Below are positions 7,579-18,536 of a stretch of 64,000 nt of DNA, piece after piece; the first letter of the stretch is position 1, and each line of letters begins with the position of its first letter. Position numbers and translations under genes: made by a program. This DNA is from Bordetella holmesii ATCC 51541 (GTDB lineage Bacteria; Pseudomonadota; Gammaproteobacteria; Burkholderiales; Burkholderiaceae_B), in NCBI GenBank assembly GCA_000612485.1, contig CP007494.1, positions 1,674,001-1,738,000 on the forward strand, written 5' to 3'. A model generated the notes under the pieces. That model saw only the letters and a list, made by a program, of their open reading frames with translations. It was not told where the DNA came from and ran no database searches.

Positions 7579-8850
7579 ATGACTAGCCCTGCTATTGCTG
7601 CGGCAAACGCCGCTCCATCCCAAGCCCCGAGTTCTGTCGGGGTCGTTTCTCCCATTTTTTTGCGCTTTGACGAGCCCTTGCCTCTGGCCAGCGGGCAGTC
7701 CTTGCACGCCTATGACCTGACCGTCGAAACCTATGGCAAGCTCAATGCGGATCGCAGCAATGCCGTCCTCGTTTGCCATGCCCTGAACGCCTCCCATCAT
7801 GTCGCCGGCATGGCGGCGGACAACCCCAAGGATGTCGGTTGGTGGGACAACATGGTCGGACCCGGCAAGCCGGTGGACACCAACGTCTTTTTCGTCATCG
7901 GCGTCAACAATCTCGGCTCCTGCTTTGGCTCGACCGGCCCTGCCAGCCTGAACCCGGCCACGGGCCAGCCCTGGGGTGCCGCCTTTCCGGTGTTGACTGT
8001 CGAGGACTGGGTCCGCGCGCAGGCCCGCGTGGCCGATCATTTCGGTATCGAGCGCTTTGCCGCCGTCATGGGCGGTTCGCTGGGTGGCATGCAGGCCCTG
8101 AGCTGGTCGCTGACCCTGCCGCATCGGGTGGCACACTGCGTGGTGATCGCCAGCACACCGCGCTTGTCGGCGCAGAACATCGGTTTCAACGAAGTGGCCC
8201 GGCGCGCGATCATCACCGACCCGGATTTTCACGGGGGTGACTACTACGCGCACAACACGGTTCCGCGCCGCGGCCTGGCCGTGGCGCGCATGCTCGGCCA
8301 CATCACGTATCTTTCCGATGACGACATGGCCGAGAAATTTGGCCGCACGCAGCGCGAGCCCGCTGAAAATGGCGCCTACCACTATGGCTACGATGTCGAG
8401 TTCGAAGTCGAGTCATATCTGCGCTATCAAGGCGAAAAATTCTCGCGCTATTTCGACGCCAATACCTATTTGTTGATCACCCGTGCGCTGGATTATTTCG
8501 ATCCTGCGCGCGACACGGGGGGCGACCTGGCGCGCGCGTTAGCGCCTGCCACCGCCGATTTCCTGTTGGTGTCGTTTACCACTGACTGGCGGTTTCCGCC
8601 CGAGCGCTCGCGCGAGTTGGTTCGCGGTCTGCTGAAAAATGGCAGCCCGGTGACCTATGCCGAAATCGATGCGCCGCACGGGCATGATGCCTTTCTGCTC
8701 GAGGATGCCCGTTATCACGCTGTCGTCAGGGGGTATTACGAGCGCATCGCCCGCAGCCTGGGGTTGCAGGCCAGTCATCCGCTGAGGAATGCCCGGCATG
8801 AGCCCTGCCCTGAAAACCGCCGCACCTGTGGCGTTGCGCCCCGACCTTGA
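7579..8850 (+). CDS. metX: Homoserine O-acyltransferase
   Basis: 423 residues, MetX-type alpha/beta hydrolase. It acylates homoserine (acetyl- or succinyl-CoA donor; the choice cannot be read here), committing it to methionine synthesis. Visible features are [12 protein letters not shown], the segment [13 protein letters not shown], nucleophile [10 protein letters not shown] (Ser about 167), a late Asp (TTDWRFPP) and catalytic His in [13 protein letters not shown]. The C-terminus runs past the usual end and overlaps metW by 53 nt, consistent with translational coupling. Controlled by the SAM-II riboswitch directly upstream. Confidence 0.95.
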   Translation: MTSPAIAAANAAPSQAPSSVGVVSPIFLRFDEPLPLASGQSLHAYDLTVETYGKLNADRSNAVLVCHALNASHHVAGMAADNPKDVGWWDNMVGPGKPVDTNVFFVIGVNNLGSCFGSTGPASLNPATGQPWGAAFPVLTVEDWVRAQARVADHFGIERFAAVMGGSLGGMQALSWSLTLPHRVAHCVVIASTPRLSAQNIGFNEVARRAIITDPDFHGGDYYAHNTVPRRGLAVARMLGHITYLSDDDMAEKFGRTQREPAENGAYHYGYDVEFEVESYLRYQGEKFSRYFDANTYLLITRALDYFDPARDTGGDLARALAPATADFLLVSFTTDWRFPPERSRELVRGLLKNGSPVTYAEIDAPHGHDAFLLEDARYHAVVRGYYERIARSLGLQASHPLRNARHEPCPENRRTCGVAPRP

Positions 8851-9409
8851 ACGCATTGCCAGTTGGATCGCGCCCGCCTCGCGGGTGCTGGACCTGGGTT
8901 GCGGCGATGGCGCTTTGCTGGCCTATCTGCACGATCATCGCCAGGTGCGCGGTGCGGGCGTGGAAATCGATGACGAGCGCGTCATTGCTTGCGTGCGCCG
9001 AGGCGTCGAGGTCATTCAACAGAACCTCGAAGACGGCCTGGCCCTGTTCGATGACAAGCAGTTCGACACCGTGGTGCTGTCGCAGACGCTGCAATCGATG
9101 CACCGTACCGAGCATATTCTGCGCGAGATGGCACGCGTGTCCCGTTTTGGCATCGTGTCGTTTCCGAACTTCGGCTATTGGCCCCACGGCTGGTCGATTC
9201 TGCGAGGCCGTATGCCCGTGACCGGGCAGATGCCTTTCCAGTGGTACAACACGCCCAACATCCATCTGTGCACCCTCAAGGACTTCGAGGATCTGGCGCG
9301 TGATGTAGGCGTGCGCATTCTGGAGCGAGCCACCTTCAACGACGAACACGAGGTCAAGGTGTTGCCCGGCTGGCGTAGCACGCTTGCGGTATACCGATTC
9401 GAGGCATAG
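8798..9409 (+). CDS. metW: Methionine biosynthesis protein MetW
   Basis: 203 residues from the ATG at 8798; the ATG at 8789 is also possible, but GAGGA sits too close to it. Class I methyltransferase-like fold with LDLGCGDG at residues 31-38. The later segments [22 protein letters not shown] and [15 protein letters not shown] are characteristic of MetW. In bacteria that carry the pair, MetW works with MetX in homoserine acylation. The overlap with metX supports a joint role. Confidence 0.93.
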   Translation: MSPALKTAAPVALRPDLERIASWIAPASRVLDLGCGDGALLAYLHDHRQVRGAGVEIDDERVIACVRRGVEVIQQNLEDGLALFDDKQFDTVVLSQTLQSMHRTEHILREMARVSRFGIVSFPNFGYWPHGWSILRGRMPVTGQMPFQWYNTPNIHLCTLKDFEDLARDVGVRILERATFNDEHEVKVLPGWRSTLAVYRFEA

Positions 9410-9467
9410 GTTTTACTATTTCACCTTGCCTTGCAACTGGCCCGTCCGCGGGCCACCGCCGTGGAGA

Positions 9468-10727
9468 TTGATCATCGCCTCCGATAGCTACCGGATTTAT
9501 TTGAGCCGTCGCGTGGCGCCCTTGCTGGTGCTGGGCTTTGCCAGTGGCTTGCCGCTGGCCCTGACCAGCGGCACCTTGCAGGCCTGGGCCACCGTCGAGG
9601 GTGTCTCCCTGCAGGAAATCGGTTTTCTGACCCTGGTGGGCAGTGCCTACACGCTGAAGTTTCTCTGGGCGCCGCTGATCGACCGTTATGCCCCCCCCTT
9701 TCTGGGACGGCGGCGCAGCTGGATGGTGGTCACGCAATTGCTGCTGGCTGTCACGATCATGGGCATGGGCCTGCTGTCTCCCGGCGAATCGCTGTTGCCT
9801 CTGGCGCTCCTGGCGGTGCTGGTGGCGTTTCTGTCTGCCTCGCAGGACATCGCTTTTGACGCCTATTCCACGGATGTGCTGCACAAAAATGAGCGGGGAG
9901 CCGGCGCGGCCGTCAAGGTGTTGGGTTACCGGCTGGCCATGCTGTGCTCGGGCGGGCTGGCTCTGGTGTTGGCCGATCACTGGCTCGGCTGGGGCACGAC
10001 CTATGTGCTGATGGGATTTCTCATGCTGGCCGGCGTCGCGGGCACCTTCTGGGCTCCCGAACCGGAGCGCCCCACGGCCGCGCCGCGCAGCCTGGGACGG
10101 GCGGTGGTCGAGCCTTTTCGTGAGTTTTTCAGCCGCCGAGGCGCATTGACCCTGCTGGCGCTCATCGTGCTCTACAAGCTGGGAGATGCGTTCGCAGGCG
10201 CGCTGTCGACGACCTTCCTGTTGCGGGGCGTGGGCTTTACGCCCACCGAAGTCGGCACCGTCAACAAAGTGCTCGGGCTGGCCGCCACCATCGTGGGCGC
10301 GCTGGCTGGCGGGGCGATCATGGGCCGCTGGGGCTTGTACCGTTCGCTGATGGCCTTCGGGTTGCTGCAGGCGGTCTCCAATCTGGGCTACTGGGTCATT
10401 GCGGTGGCGCCTAAGAGTCTGACCCTCATGGCTGCGGCAGTGGGGATCGAGAATCTGTGCGGCGGTCTAGGTACGGCGGCCTTCGTGGCCTTGCTCATGG
10501 CCATGTGCAACCAGGCGTTTTCGGCCACGCAGTTCGCGCTGCTGTCTGCCTTGTCTGCCGTGGGGAGAACCTATCTGGCGGGTCCGCTGACCCCTGTGCT
10601 GGTTGCCTACATGGGATGGCCGGGGTTTTTCATGGTGACGGTCTTCATCGCATTGCCGGGGTTGGTCCTGCTTTGGTTGCGCAAAGGCGACATCGAGGCG
10701 CTCGAACGAGACGGTGCGAAAGCCTGA
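9468..10727 (+). CDS. ampG: AmpG-like MFS permease (muropeptide transporter family)
   Basis: About 419 residues if the in-frame TTG at 9468 is used; the frame is open back to 9384, inside metW, and no ATG is well placed. It has twelve predicted membrane segments. The segment LKFLWAPLIDRYAPPFLGRRRSWM and the loop ASQDIAFDAYSTDVL are typical of AmpG/Acatn proteins. AmpG imports GlcNAc-anhydro-muropeptides for cell-wall recycling. The start is uncertain. The 5' side contains an inverted repeat (about 9439-9454) in the short gap after metW. Confidence 0.82.
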   Translation: MIIASDSYRIYLSRRVAPLLVLGFASGLPLALTSGTLQAWATVEGVSLQEIGFLTLVGSAYTLKFLWAPLIDRYAPPFLGRRRSWMVVTQLLLAVTIMGMGLLSPGESLLPLALLAVLVAFLSASQDIAFDAYSTDVLHKNERGAGAAVKVLGYRLAMLCSGGLALVLADHWLGWGTTYVLMGFLMLAGVAGTFWAPEPERPTAAPRSLGRAVVEPFREFFSRRGALTLLALIVLYKLGDAFAGALSTTFLLRGVGFTPTEVGTVNKVLGLAATIVGALAGGAIMGRWGLYRSLMAFGLLQAVSNLGYWVIAVAPKSLTLMAAAVGIENLCGGLGTAAFVALLMAMCNQAFSATQFALLSALSAVGRTYLAGPLTPVLVAYMGWPGFFMVTVFIALPGLVLLWLRKGDIEALERDGAKA

Positions 10728-10846
10728 GCCTTGCGCGGGGGCAGTAGGGCGGTGATAAGGTTTGTTCTGCGCTATCCGCGCGGCCCTGCCTGACACGCCG
10801 GACCAACAACACAGGGCCGATCCCGCCCGACCACGAGGAGACATCC

Positions 10847-11914
10847 ATGAAGCGATACGCCATCGCGTTCGCAGGCCTGTGCATTGCGCCGGCCATCCAT
10901 GCCGAAACCAATGTTACGCTCTACGGCATCGCCGATGCCAGCCTGCGCTACCTCAGCACAAGCAACGGCGCCACCCAAGTCAATTCCAGCCGTTTTTCCA
11001 TGGAGAACGGCGCCATTTCCAACAGCCGTTGGGGCTTGCGGGGAGTGGAGGATCTGGGCAATGGCATGAGTGCCTTCTTCCGCCTGGAAAGCGGCTTCAA
11101 TCTGCAAAATGGCCAGCAATCCGATAGCGGGCGTCTGTTCAATCGCCACGCCTATGTCGGCCTGGACGGCGGTCAATGGGGCGCCATCTCGCTGGGCCGG
11201 CAGGACACGCCGCTCTTTACCATTCTGGCGGATTCGTATGATCCGCTGACCGTGGGCAATTACGCGGAAAACTCCTGGTTGCCAGTGGCCATGTCCCGAG
11301 CCCGCAGCTCGGACTCCGTGCGCTACCGCAACGCCAAGCTGGGCGGTCTGGATTTCATCGTCTCTTACGCGTTTGGCAATGATTTCGCCGACCATCGTCT
11401 GGGCAAGCAGGTAGGCACCGCGCTGACCTACACCACGGGTCCTTTCTCCTTGGGCGGCGGCTATCAGAAGACCTATTCGGAAAGCAATTCCGATTATCGG
11501 CAGCAGGTCTGGAACCTCAACGCCAGTTACCAACTGGATACGGTCAAACTATTTGCCGGCTACTTCAATGGCCGTGACGAGACCGGCTGGGTCAACGCCG
11601 TGGTGGGCAATGCCGTGCCCGCCACGGGCCTGGATCGCAAGGACAATGGCTACTTCCTAGGTGCGACCTGGCAGGCCACCGGTAGTTGGGCACTGACCGG
11701 CGCGGCCTACTACGACGTGGCCAAGAATATCCAGGTCGACGGCGACAAGGGCAAACGCCTCGCCCTGGTGGGCGTGGCGGAGTACTCCCTGTCCAAGCGT
11801 ACGCAGCTCTATGGCACCGTGGACTACAACAAGGTTTATGACGCCTCGTCGGTGGATATCGCCGGACAGAGCTCCCAGGTTGGTGCGGCCGTGGGCATAC
11901 GCCACATCTTCTGA
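10847..11914 (+). CDS. Outer-membrane porin (Gram-negative general porin family)
   Basis: 355 residues with a Sec signal peptide (MKRYAIAFAGLCIAPAIHA) and then the betaproteobacterial porin start ETNVTLYGIADASLRY. It has NSRWGLRGVEDLG, GRQDTPLF and a C-terminal AVGIRHIF ending in Phe, needed for outer-membrane assembly. A 16-strand trimeric pore is expected. AGGAG lies just before the ATG. The frame is intact, unlike the second porin at 62453-63564, so this could carry general diffusion if that one is truly broken. Confidence 0.92.
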   Translation: MKRYAIAFAGLCIAPAIHAETNVTLYGIADASLRYLSTSNGATQVNSSRFSMENGAISNSRWGLRGVEDLGNGMSAFFRLESGFNLQNGQQSDSGRLFNRHAYVGLDGGQWGAISLGRQDTPLFTILADSYDPLTVGNYAENSWLPVAMSRARSSDSVRYRNAKLGGLDFIVSYAFGNDFADHRLGKQVGTALTYTTGPFSLGGGYQKTYSESNSDYRQQVWNLNASYQLDTVKLFAGYFNGRDETGWVNAVVGNAVPATGLDRKDNGYFLGATWQATGSWALTGAAYYDVAKNIQVDGDKGKRLALVGVAEYSLSKRTQLYGTVDYNKVYDASSVDIAGQSSQVGAAVGIRHIF

Positions 11915-11918
11915 TGGT

Positions 11919-11934
11919 GGCGGCCTTGGCCGCC
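11919..11934. terminator. Short hairpin between convergent genes
   Basis: Perfect GGCGGCC-TT-GGCCGCC between the porin and the universal stress gene. It may serve both strands; there is no strong T run. Confidence 0.4.
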
Positions 11935-11937
11935 CGA

Positions 11938-12807
11938 TCAGTCCGCTGCCTTGTTCTGTCGCACGATGAGGACGTCGCAAGGCAGCGCTTCGAGCAGTTT
12001 CTCGGCTACGCTGCCGATGGCCGTGCGCAGGATGCCGGTCAGCCCATGGGTGCCGGTGACCACCAGATCGCAGCGGCGCTGGAAGACGAATGCCGATAGC
12101 AGATTTTCGGGTTGCCCGGGCTCGAGCACGATGTCCGGCGGTGTTTTCCCGGCCAGTTCGGGAGTGTCTGCCAGAAAGGCCTGGGCCTTCTGCAGGGCGT
12201 CGTTGTAGAAGCTGCGCACGACGGCATCTTGCGGCACACCGTCCTGTTGGACCGGCACTGCGTAGGCATGAAAGAGCGTGATGCGGGCCTGGCCAGCGAC
12301 CTTGAGCGCGGCGGCCAGTGCCTGGCGGGACCCTTCCGAAAAATCGGTGGCGATCACTACGTCCTGATAGGGCTGGCGCGGCCGCGCCTTGACCACTAGC
12401 ACCGGCTCGGTGGCCTGGCGGGCCAGACGCTCGACAGTGCTTCCCAGCATGAGCCGCCCCAGCGAGGTTTCCCGAGCGACGCCCGTCACAATGAGCGAGC
12501 AATCGAAATGCGCCACCGTATCCAGGATGACATCCAGGGGATGGCCGTTGACGACCACCGCCTCGCTGGCGACGCCGGCCTCGGCCAGGTCATCGGCCAG
12601 GCGCCTTTGCGCCAACGCTTTGTGGTCGGGCGTCAGGCGGCGCCAGGCTGGCGTGGTCAAGGCGGTGGCGTTGGGGGCCTCCATCACGTGCAGGGCCACC
12701 AGGCGGCATTGCTGCTGGCGGGCCAGCATGATGGCGCGGTCCAGGGCGCGGTCGCTGCGCGCGCTCAGGTCCGTGGCGAGCAGAATGGAGCCAGTGGGGT
12801 CGGTCAT
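11938..12807 (-). CDS. Tandem-domain universal stress protein
   Basis: 289 residues from the ATG at 12805-12807, preceded by AGGAG. Two UspA domains in tandem: residues 1-145 (ILLATDLSARSDRALDRA ... LMLGSTVERLARQATEPVLVV) and about 150-289 (VVIATDFSEGSRQALAAAL ... GTHGLTGILRTAIGSVAEKLL). Each ends in a G-x9-G-S/T-like nucleotide-binding pattern, suggesting ATP-binding UspA-type halves. Likely a cytosolic stress-survival protein. A longer upstream frame exists but has no start signal. Confidence 0.9.
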   Translation of the reverse strand: MTDPTGSILLATDLSARSDRALDRAIMLARQQQCRLVALHVMEAPNATALTTPAWRRLTPDHKALAQRRLADDLAEAGVASEAVVVNGHPLDVILDTVAHFDCSLIVTGVARETSLGRLMLGSTVERLARQATEPVLVVKARPRQPYQDVVIATDFSEGSRQALAAALKVAGQARITLFHAYAVPVQQDGVPQDAVVRSFYNDALQKAQAFLADTPELAGKTPPDIVLEPGQPENLLSAFVFQRRCDLVVTGTHGLTGILRTAIGSVAEKLLEALPCDVLIVRQNKAAD

Positions 12808-12968
12808 GCGTCTACTCCTGGTGGAACTGCCGTTGGCAACCGGGCAGCGCACGGTTGTGCGGGGGATGCAATGATTCTGCCGCCTATCGTGCCCCAGGGG
12901 CTTGACTGCCGTCAACGGCAGGGCGGGAGCCCTACAATAATGCATCCGTATCGATCCCCTTTCGAATC

Positions 12969-13607
12969 ATGGCGCCAGAAACCTCCACACTGCTGCTGCA
13001 TTCGCTCTATCTCGTTGCCATCGTGGCCGAAGCCATGACGGCGGCGTTGGCGGCCGGGCGCCGCGATATGGACTAGGTCGGTGTGTGCGTCATTGCTTGC
13101 GTGACGGCGCTGGGCGGAGGCTCGATGCGCGACGTGCTGCTGGGTCATTACCCGTTGACGTGGGTCGTGCATCCCGAGTATTTGGCCATGACGGCCGGGG
13201 CGGCCTTGCTCACGGCGCTTTGTGCGCACAGGTTGCGCCATTTGCGCAAGGTCTTTCTGTTGCTCGATGCGCTGGGCTTGGTGGCTTTTACCGTCATCGG
13301 CTGCAAAGTGGCTCAGCAAATGGAGCTGTCTTTGCCGGTGATCATGATCACCGGCGTCATTACCGGTTGCGCCGGCGGCGTGCTGCGGGATGTGTTGTGC
13401 AATGACATTCCACTGTTGTTTCGTAGTGAGCTCTACGCCAGCGTGTCCGTGGTGACCGCAAGCGTATATCTGGCCCTGGACGACTTCACGGGCACGAGCA
13501 ATCTGGCCGTGCCGGCCGCGCTGGCCGGGGGGCTGGCCCTGCGTTTGCTGGCGTTGCGCTTTAATTGGCAGATGCCCAAGTTCGTCTATCGCGGTGACTG
13601 GCACTGA
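12969..13607 (+). pseudogene. TRIC-family (UPF0126) membrane protein, nonsense mutation
   Basis: The frame from the ATG at 12969 codes for a TRIC-type protein (about 212 codons) but hits TAG at 13074-13076, codon 36. The same frame then continues with VGVCVIACVTALGGGSMRD to the natural stop at 13607. The family has Asp-Trp just before this segment, so TGG to TAG is the likely change. The rest is intact, with about seven membrane segments and the two glycine-rich repeats of the TRIC fold. Restart at a downstream GTG would lose the first membrane segment. The family forms small cation channels in bacteria. Confidence 0.88.
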
Positions 13608-13642
13608 CACGCGGCCAGCGGCCGCCACATTCTGCCGCGCCC

Positions 13643-13676
13643 AAAACAAAAGCTCCCTTGCGGGAGCTTTTGTTTT
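13643..13676. terminator. Bidirectional intrinsic terminator
   Basis: Perfect 15-bp stem AAAACAAAAGCTCCC / GGGAGCTTTTGTTTT with a 4-nt loop TTGC. It gives a T-rich tail on both strands and lies between the TRIC pseudogene and gdhA, which converge. Confidence 0.9.
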
Positions 13677-13690
13677 AGATCTCGGGTGGG

Positions 13691-15028
<1,338 letters not shown>

Positions 15029-15531
15029 GAAAAAAAAGTCTCCGGTAATGCTGCATAGCGGTGCCTGATGAATCAACTCGGTGCGCCGTCTGATCTGAAA
15101 CGGTGCGAAGCCATCAAAAAGCACTGATTTGGTGCGCGGATTGTAGGGAGGATTTGCCTGCTCCGGCAGGGGGGCGCGCGACATCATCGTGTCGCCAATT
15201 CCCGTTATTTATTGGTGACGCATCAAAACGTTTGGCAGTCGAAATCGATAATTTCAGTACGGCGTTTTTTGCGAGATCGATGTTTTATTTTCAACAAAAT
15301 CAATGAGATTGATTATGCGGCCCCAATATTGTCGGCTCACTGATACCCATGGCTTGGCGGGTTTCTGAAAATCGCGCCCCGTTTTTGTCGAAACCGGCCT
15401 CGGGGTATAAAAAAATTTCACCGAATTTTTTGTCCCCTTTTTATTTGTCGTCCCTGGGCCTCGAAACGGGGCGATCTCGTTATAGTTGATGCCCTTGGCA
15501 TTTTGCGCCGCCACCTGCTTCTGGAATTTCT
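15029..15531. other. AT-rich intergenic region between gdhA and xth
   Basis: About 500 bp between divergent genes, clearly richer in A and T than its surroundings, with several A or T runs. No protein-like frame was recognised. It must hold the gdhA promoter on the minus strand and the xth promoter on the plus strand. Confidence 0.6.
15383..15411 (+). promoter_or_regulatory. Possible promoter of xth
   Basis: -35-like TTTTGT (15383-15388), a 17-bp spacer and -10 TATAAA (15406-15411), facing xth. A leader of about 115 nt would result. Confidence 0.4.
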
Positions 15532-16314
15532 ATGCTGCGAGTCATCTCCGCCAACCTGAACGGCATCCGCTCTGCCAATACCAAAGGCTTCTTTGATTGG
15601 ATGAGCCAGCAGAACGCCGATTTCGTTTGCGTCCAGGAGCTCAAGGCACAGGAGGCGGACATCGCGCCGGCGATGAAGGCTCCCGGTCCTTGCCGGGGTT
15701 ATTTTCATTACGCCGAAAAGAAAGGCTATAGCGGCGTCGGGATCTATACCCCGCACGAGCCCGAGTCGGTCGTCATTGGCCTGGGGGTGCCCGAGATCGA
15801 TGCCGAGGGACGGTATATCGAATTGGTCTACCCCAAGCTGTCGGTGGTCTCGGTCTATCTGCCGTCGGGATCCAGTGGCGAGCACCGGCAGGCGGCCAAA
15901 TACCATTTCATGGAGCATTTCTATCGTCATCTGGGCGATCTGATCGCGCGCGGCCGCGAGGTGGTCATCTGCGGCGACTGGAACATCGCTCACAAGGAAG
16001 CGGACCTCAAAAACTGGAAGGGCAACCTCAAGAACAGCGGTTTTCTGCCTGAAGAGCGGGCCTGGCTCACCCGGGTGTTCGATGAGCTGAAGTGGGTCGA
16101 TGTGTACCGCCGTCTTGCGCCTGCTGCCACGGGCGAGGGTTATACGTGGTGGAGCAATCGTGGTCAGGCGTGGGCCAAGAACGTCGGCTGGCGCATCGAT
16201 TACCACGTCGCCAGCAATGGGCTGGCCGAGACGGCTCGTGACGCAGCCATTTACAAAGATGCCCGTTTCAGCGACCACGCACCCCTGACCATCGACTACG
16301 ATTTCACGCTGTAA
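15532..16314 (+). CDS. xth: Exodeoxyribonuclease III (AP endonuclease)
   Basis: 260 residues, the usual length. Exo-endo-phosphatase fold: SANLNGIRSA at the N-terminus, metal-binding Glu in CVQELKAQ (about residue 37), GDWNIAHKEADLKNW with the catalytic Asp and Asn, WRIDYHVAS, and the terminal SDHAPLTIDYDF with the catalytic Asp-His. It repairs abasic sites and 3' blocks in DNA. It sits 47 bp upstream of pyrE on the same strand and may share its transcript. Confidence 0.94.
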   Translation: MLRVISANLNGIRSANTKGFFDWMSQQNADFVCVQELKAQEADIAPAMKAPGPCRGYFHYAEKKGYSGVGIYTPHEPESVVIGLGVPEIDAEGRYIELVYPKLSVVSVYLPSGSSGEHRQAAKYHFMEHFYRHLGDLIARGREVVICGDWNIAHKEADLKNWKGNLKNSGFLPEERAWLTRVFDELKWVDVYRRLAPAATGEGYTWWSNRGQAWAKNVGWRIDYHVASNGLAETARDAAIYKDARFSDHAPLTIDYDFTL

Positions 16315-16361
16315 ATCGCGGATAATGGCGGGGTTTGCCATCCTGATTTGGAACCCGCCGC

Positions 16362-17030
16362 ATGTCCTCGACCACCGCCACCGATTTTGTCCGTTTCGCC
16401 CTTGACGAGGGTGTGCTGCGCTTTGGCAGCTTCAAGGTCAAATCCGGCAGGATGAGCCCTTATTTTTTCAACGCCGGCCTGTTCAACAGCGGCCGCTCGG
16501 TGGGCAAGTTGGCGGGCTTTTATGCCCAGGCATTGCTGGAGTCCGGCGTGGAGTTCGACATGCTGTTTGGACCGGCCTACAAGGGCATTCCGTTGTCGAC
16601 CGCCACGTCGGTGGCCCTGGCCGCGCATCCGCAAGCCGGCGGGCGTGACATCCCCTTTGCCTACAACCGCAAGGAAGCCAAGGACCACGGCGAGGGCGGC
16701 ACGCTGGTTGGCGCGCCACTGGCCGGTAAAGTCGTCATCATCGATGACGTCATCACCGCGGGCACATCGGTGCGCGAGTCGGTCGACATCATCCGCGCCG
16801 CAGGCGCCGAGCCTGCGGCTGTTCTCATCGCCATGGACCGCATGGAACGAGCCGGTCCGGATGATGCGTTGTCGCCGCATTCTGCCGTGCAAGACGTTGC
16901 CAAGACCTACGGCATACCCGTGGTCAGCATCGCGTCCCTGGCGGACATCCTCAAACTGCTTGAAGGCGATGACCAGTTTGCGGCCAATCGCGCTTCGGTA
17001 CTGGCCTACCGCCAGAAATACGGCGTCTGA
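16362..17030 (+). CDS. pyrE: Orotate phosphoribosyltransferase
   Basis: 222 residues. It converts orotate and PRPP to orotidine 5'-phosphate in pyrimidine synthesis. The PRPP-binding motif is [13 protein letters not shown] (about residues 124-136). Other family segments are [26 protein letters not shown] and [15 protein letters not shown] (catalytic flexible loop). GGAA precedes the ATG at suitable spacing. Confidence 0.96.
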   Translation: MSSTTATDFVRFALDEGVLRFGSFKVKSGRMSPYFFNAGLFNSGRSVGKLAGFYAQALLESGVEFDMLFGPAYKGIPLSTATSVALAAHPQAGGRDIPFAYNRKEAKDHGEGGTLVGAPLAGKVVIIDDVITAGTSVRESVDIIRAAGAEPAAVLIAMDRMERAGPDDALSPHSAVQDVAKTYGIPVVSIASLADILKLLEGDDQFAANRASVLAYRQKYGV

Positions 17031-17046
17031 GCGGCATCGGCAGCGC

Positions 17047-17070
17047 GGCCCTTGCCTGCAGGCAAGGGCC
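17047..17070. terminator. Palindromic hairpin between pyrE and gatB
   Basis: A perfect 24-bp palindrome (arms GGCCCTTGCCTG / CAGGCAAGGGCC) between convergent genes. It lacks a T run; it may act for both strands or protect mRNA ends. Confidence 0.5.
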
Positions 17071-17076
17071 GGCCGG

Positions 17077-18534
17077 TCAGGCAGACAGCTTGGCCTTTAG
17101 CAGCTCGTTGACCTGCTGCGGATTGGCCTTGCCGCGCGCGGCCTTCATGATCTGGCCCACCAGCGAGTTGAAGGCCTTTTCTTTGCCGGCGCGGTATTCC
17201 GCGACGATGGCCGGATTGGCGGCCAGCACCTCGTCGATCATCGTACCGATGGCACCGCTGTCGCTGATTTGCTTCAGGCCACGTGCGGCGATGATGGCAT
17301 CGGGATCGGCGCCATGCTCGCCGGCCCACATGGCCGCGAACACGTCGCGGGCGATCTTGTTGGAGATCGTGCCGTCGACGATACGGTTGATGAGCGCAGC
17401 CAGCTGAGCGGCTTGCACCGGCGCGTGGGCCAGCTCTTTTTCGTCGCGATTGAGCGTGGCGGCGACTTCGCCCATGACCCAGTTGGCCGCGAGCTTGGCC
17501 TGGCCTGCTGGCAAGGCCCGAGCAGCCTCCTCGAAATAGGCCGCCATGGCCCGGCTGACGGTCAATTGCGCCGCGTCATAGTCGGACAGGCCGTAATCGG
17601 CCACGAAGCGGGCACGCATGGCGCTGGGCAGCTCCGGCATGTTGGCGCGTACCGCGTCCACCCAGTCCGGACTGATCACCAGCGTGGGCAGATCAGGATC
17701 GGGGAAGTAGCGGTAATCGTGCGCGTCTTCCTTGCTGCGCATGCTGTGGGTTTCGTCGCGGTCGGCGTCATACAGCCGGGTCTCCTGCACGACGGTGCCG
17801 CCGTCTTCGATCAGCTCGATCTGGCGGCGGGCCTCGTATTGGATGGCGCGATCAAGAAAGCGGAACGAGTTGACGTTCTTGATTTCCGCCCGGGTGCCGA
17901 ATTCGGCCTGGCCACGTGGGCGTACCGACACGTTGGCATCGCAGCGGAAGGAGCCTTCCTGCATGTTGCCGTCGCAAATGCCCAACCACACCACGAGGCT
18001 GTGCAGCGCACGCGCATAGGCCACGGCCTCGGCGGCCGAGCGCATCTCCGGCTCGGTGACGATCTCCAGCAGGGGCGTGCCGGCGCGATTCAGATCGATA
18101 CCGCTGGCCGGGTTGCCATTGGCCAGGTGGAAGTCGTCGTGCAGCGATTTGCCGGCGTCTTCTTCCAGGTGAGCACGCGTCAGATTGATGGTTTTTTCTT
18201 CTTCGCCCACGAAAAACGATAGCGTGCCGCCTTGCACCACGGGCAGTTCGTACTGGCTGATCTGGTAGCCCTTGGGCAGATCAGGGTAGAAGTAGTTTTT
18301 GCGCGCAAACACCGAGCGCGGCGCCACGTGCGCACCGATGGCCAGCCCGAACAGGATGGCCCGTTCGGCGGCGCCGCGGTTCATGACCGGCAGGCTGCCC
18401 GGCAGCGCCAGGTCCACTACGTTGGCCTGCGTGTTGGGTGCGGCGCCGAAACGGGTGCTGCTACCCGAGAAAATCTTGGATTCGGTGGAGAGTTGGACAT
18501 GGGTTTCCAGTCCGATGACGATTTCCCATTCCAT
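17077..18534 (-). CDS. gatB: Asp-tRNA(Asn)/Glu-tRNA(Gln) amidotransferase subunit B
   Basis: 485 residues from the ATG at 18532-18534. GatB holds the tRNA-binding and kinase site that activates misacylated Glu-tRNA(Gln) or Asp-tRNA(Asn) for amidation. Start [14 protein letters not shown] is signature. [16 protein letters not shown] and the conserved [11 protein letters not shown] follow. The C-terminal YqeY-like tail ends [19 protein letters not shown]. It begins 2 bp after the gatA stop, so the two are translationally coupled. Confidence 0.97.
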   Translation of the reverse strand: MEWEIVIGLETHVQLSTESKIFSGSSTRFGAAPNTQANVVDLALPGSLPVMNRGAAERAILFGLAIGAHVAPRSVFARKNYFYPDLPKGYQISQYELPVVQGGTLSFFVGEEEKTINLTRAHLEEDAGKSLHDDFHLANGNPASGIDLNRAGTPLLEIVTEPEMRSAAEAVAYARALHSLVVWLGICDGNMQEGSFRCDANVSVRPRGQAEFGTRAEIKNVNSFRFLDRAIQYEARRQIELIEDGGTVVQETRLYDADRDETHSMRSKEDAHDYRYFPDPDLPTLVISPDWVDAVRANMPELPSAMRARFVADYGLSDYDAAQLTVSRAMAAYFEEAARALPAGQAKLAANWVMGEVAATLNRDEKELAHAPVQAAQLAALINRIVDGTISNKIARDVFAAMWAGEHGADPDAIIAARGLKQISDSGAIGTMIDEVLAANPAIVAEYRAGKEKAFNSLVGQIMKAARGKANPQQVNELLKAKLSA

Positions 18535-18536
18535 GG

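Noticed and set aside
8789..8850. Overlap of metX and metW as a possible frameshift in metX
   Set aside because: Both proteins contain all key motifs; the overlap is easily explained as a longer MetX tail with coupled translation.
9439..9454. GC-rich inverted repeat after metW as a terminator
   Set aside because: Short stem, no T run, and it lies inside the probable ampG leader, so I did not list it as a terminator.
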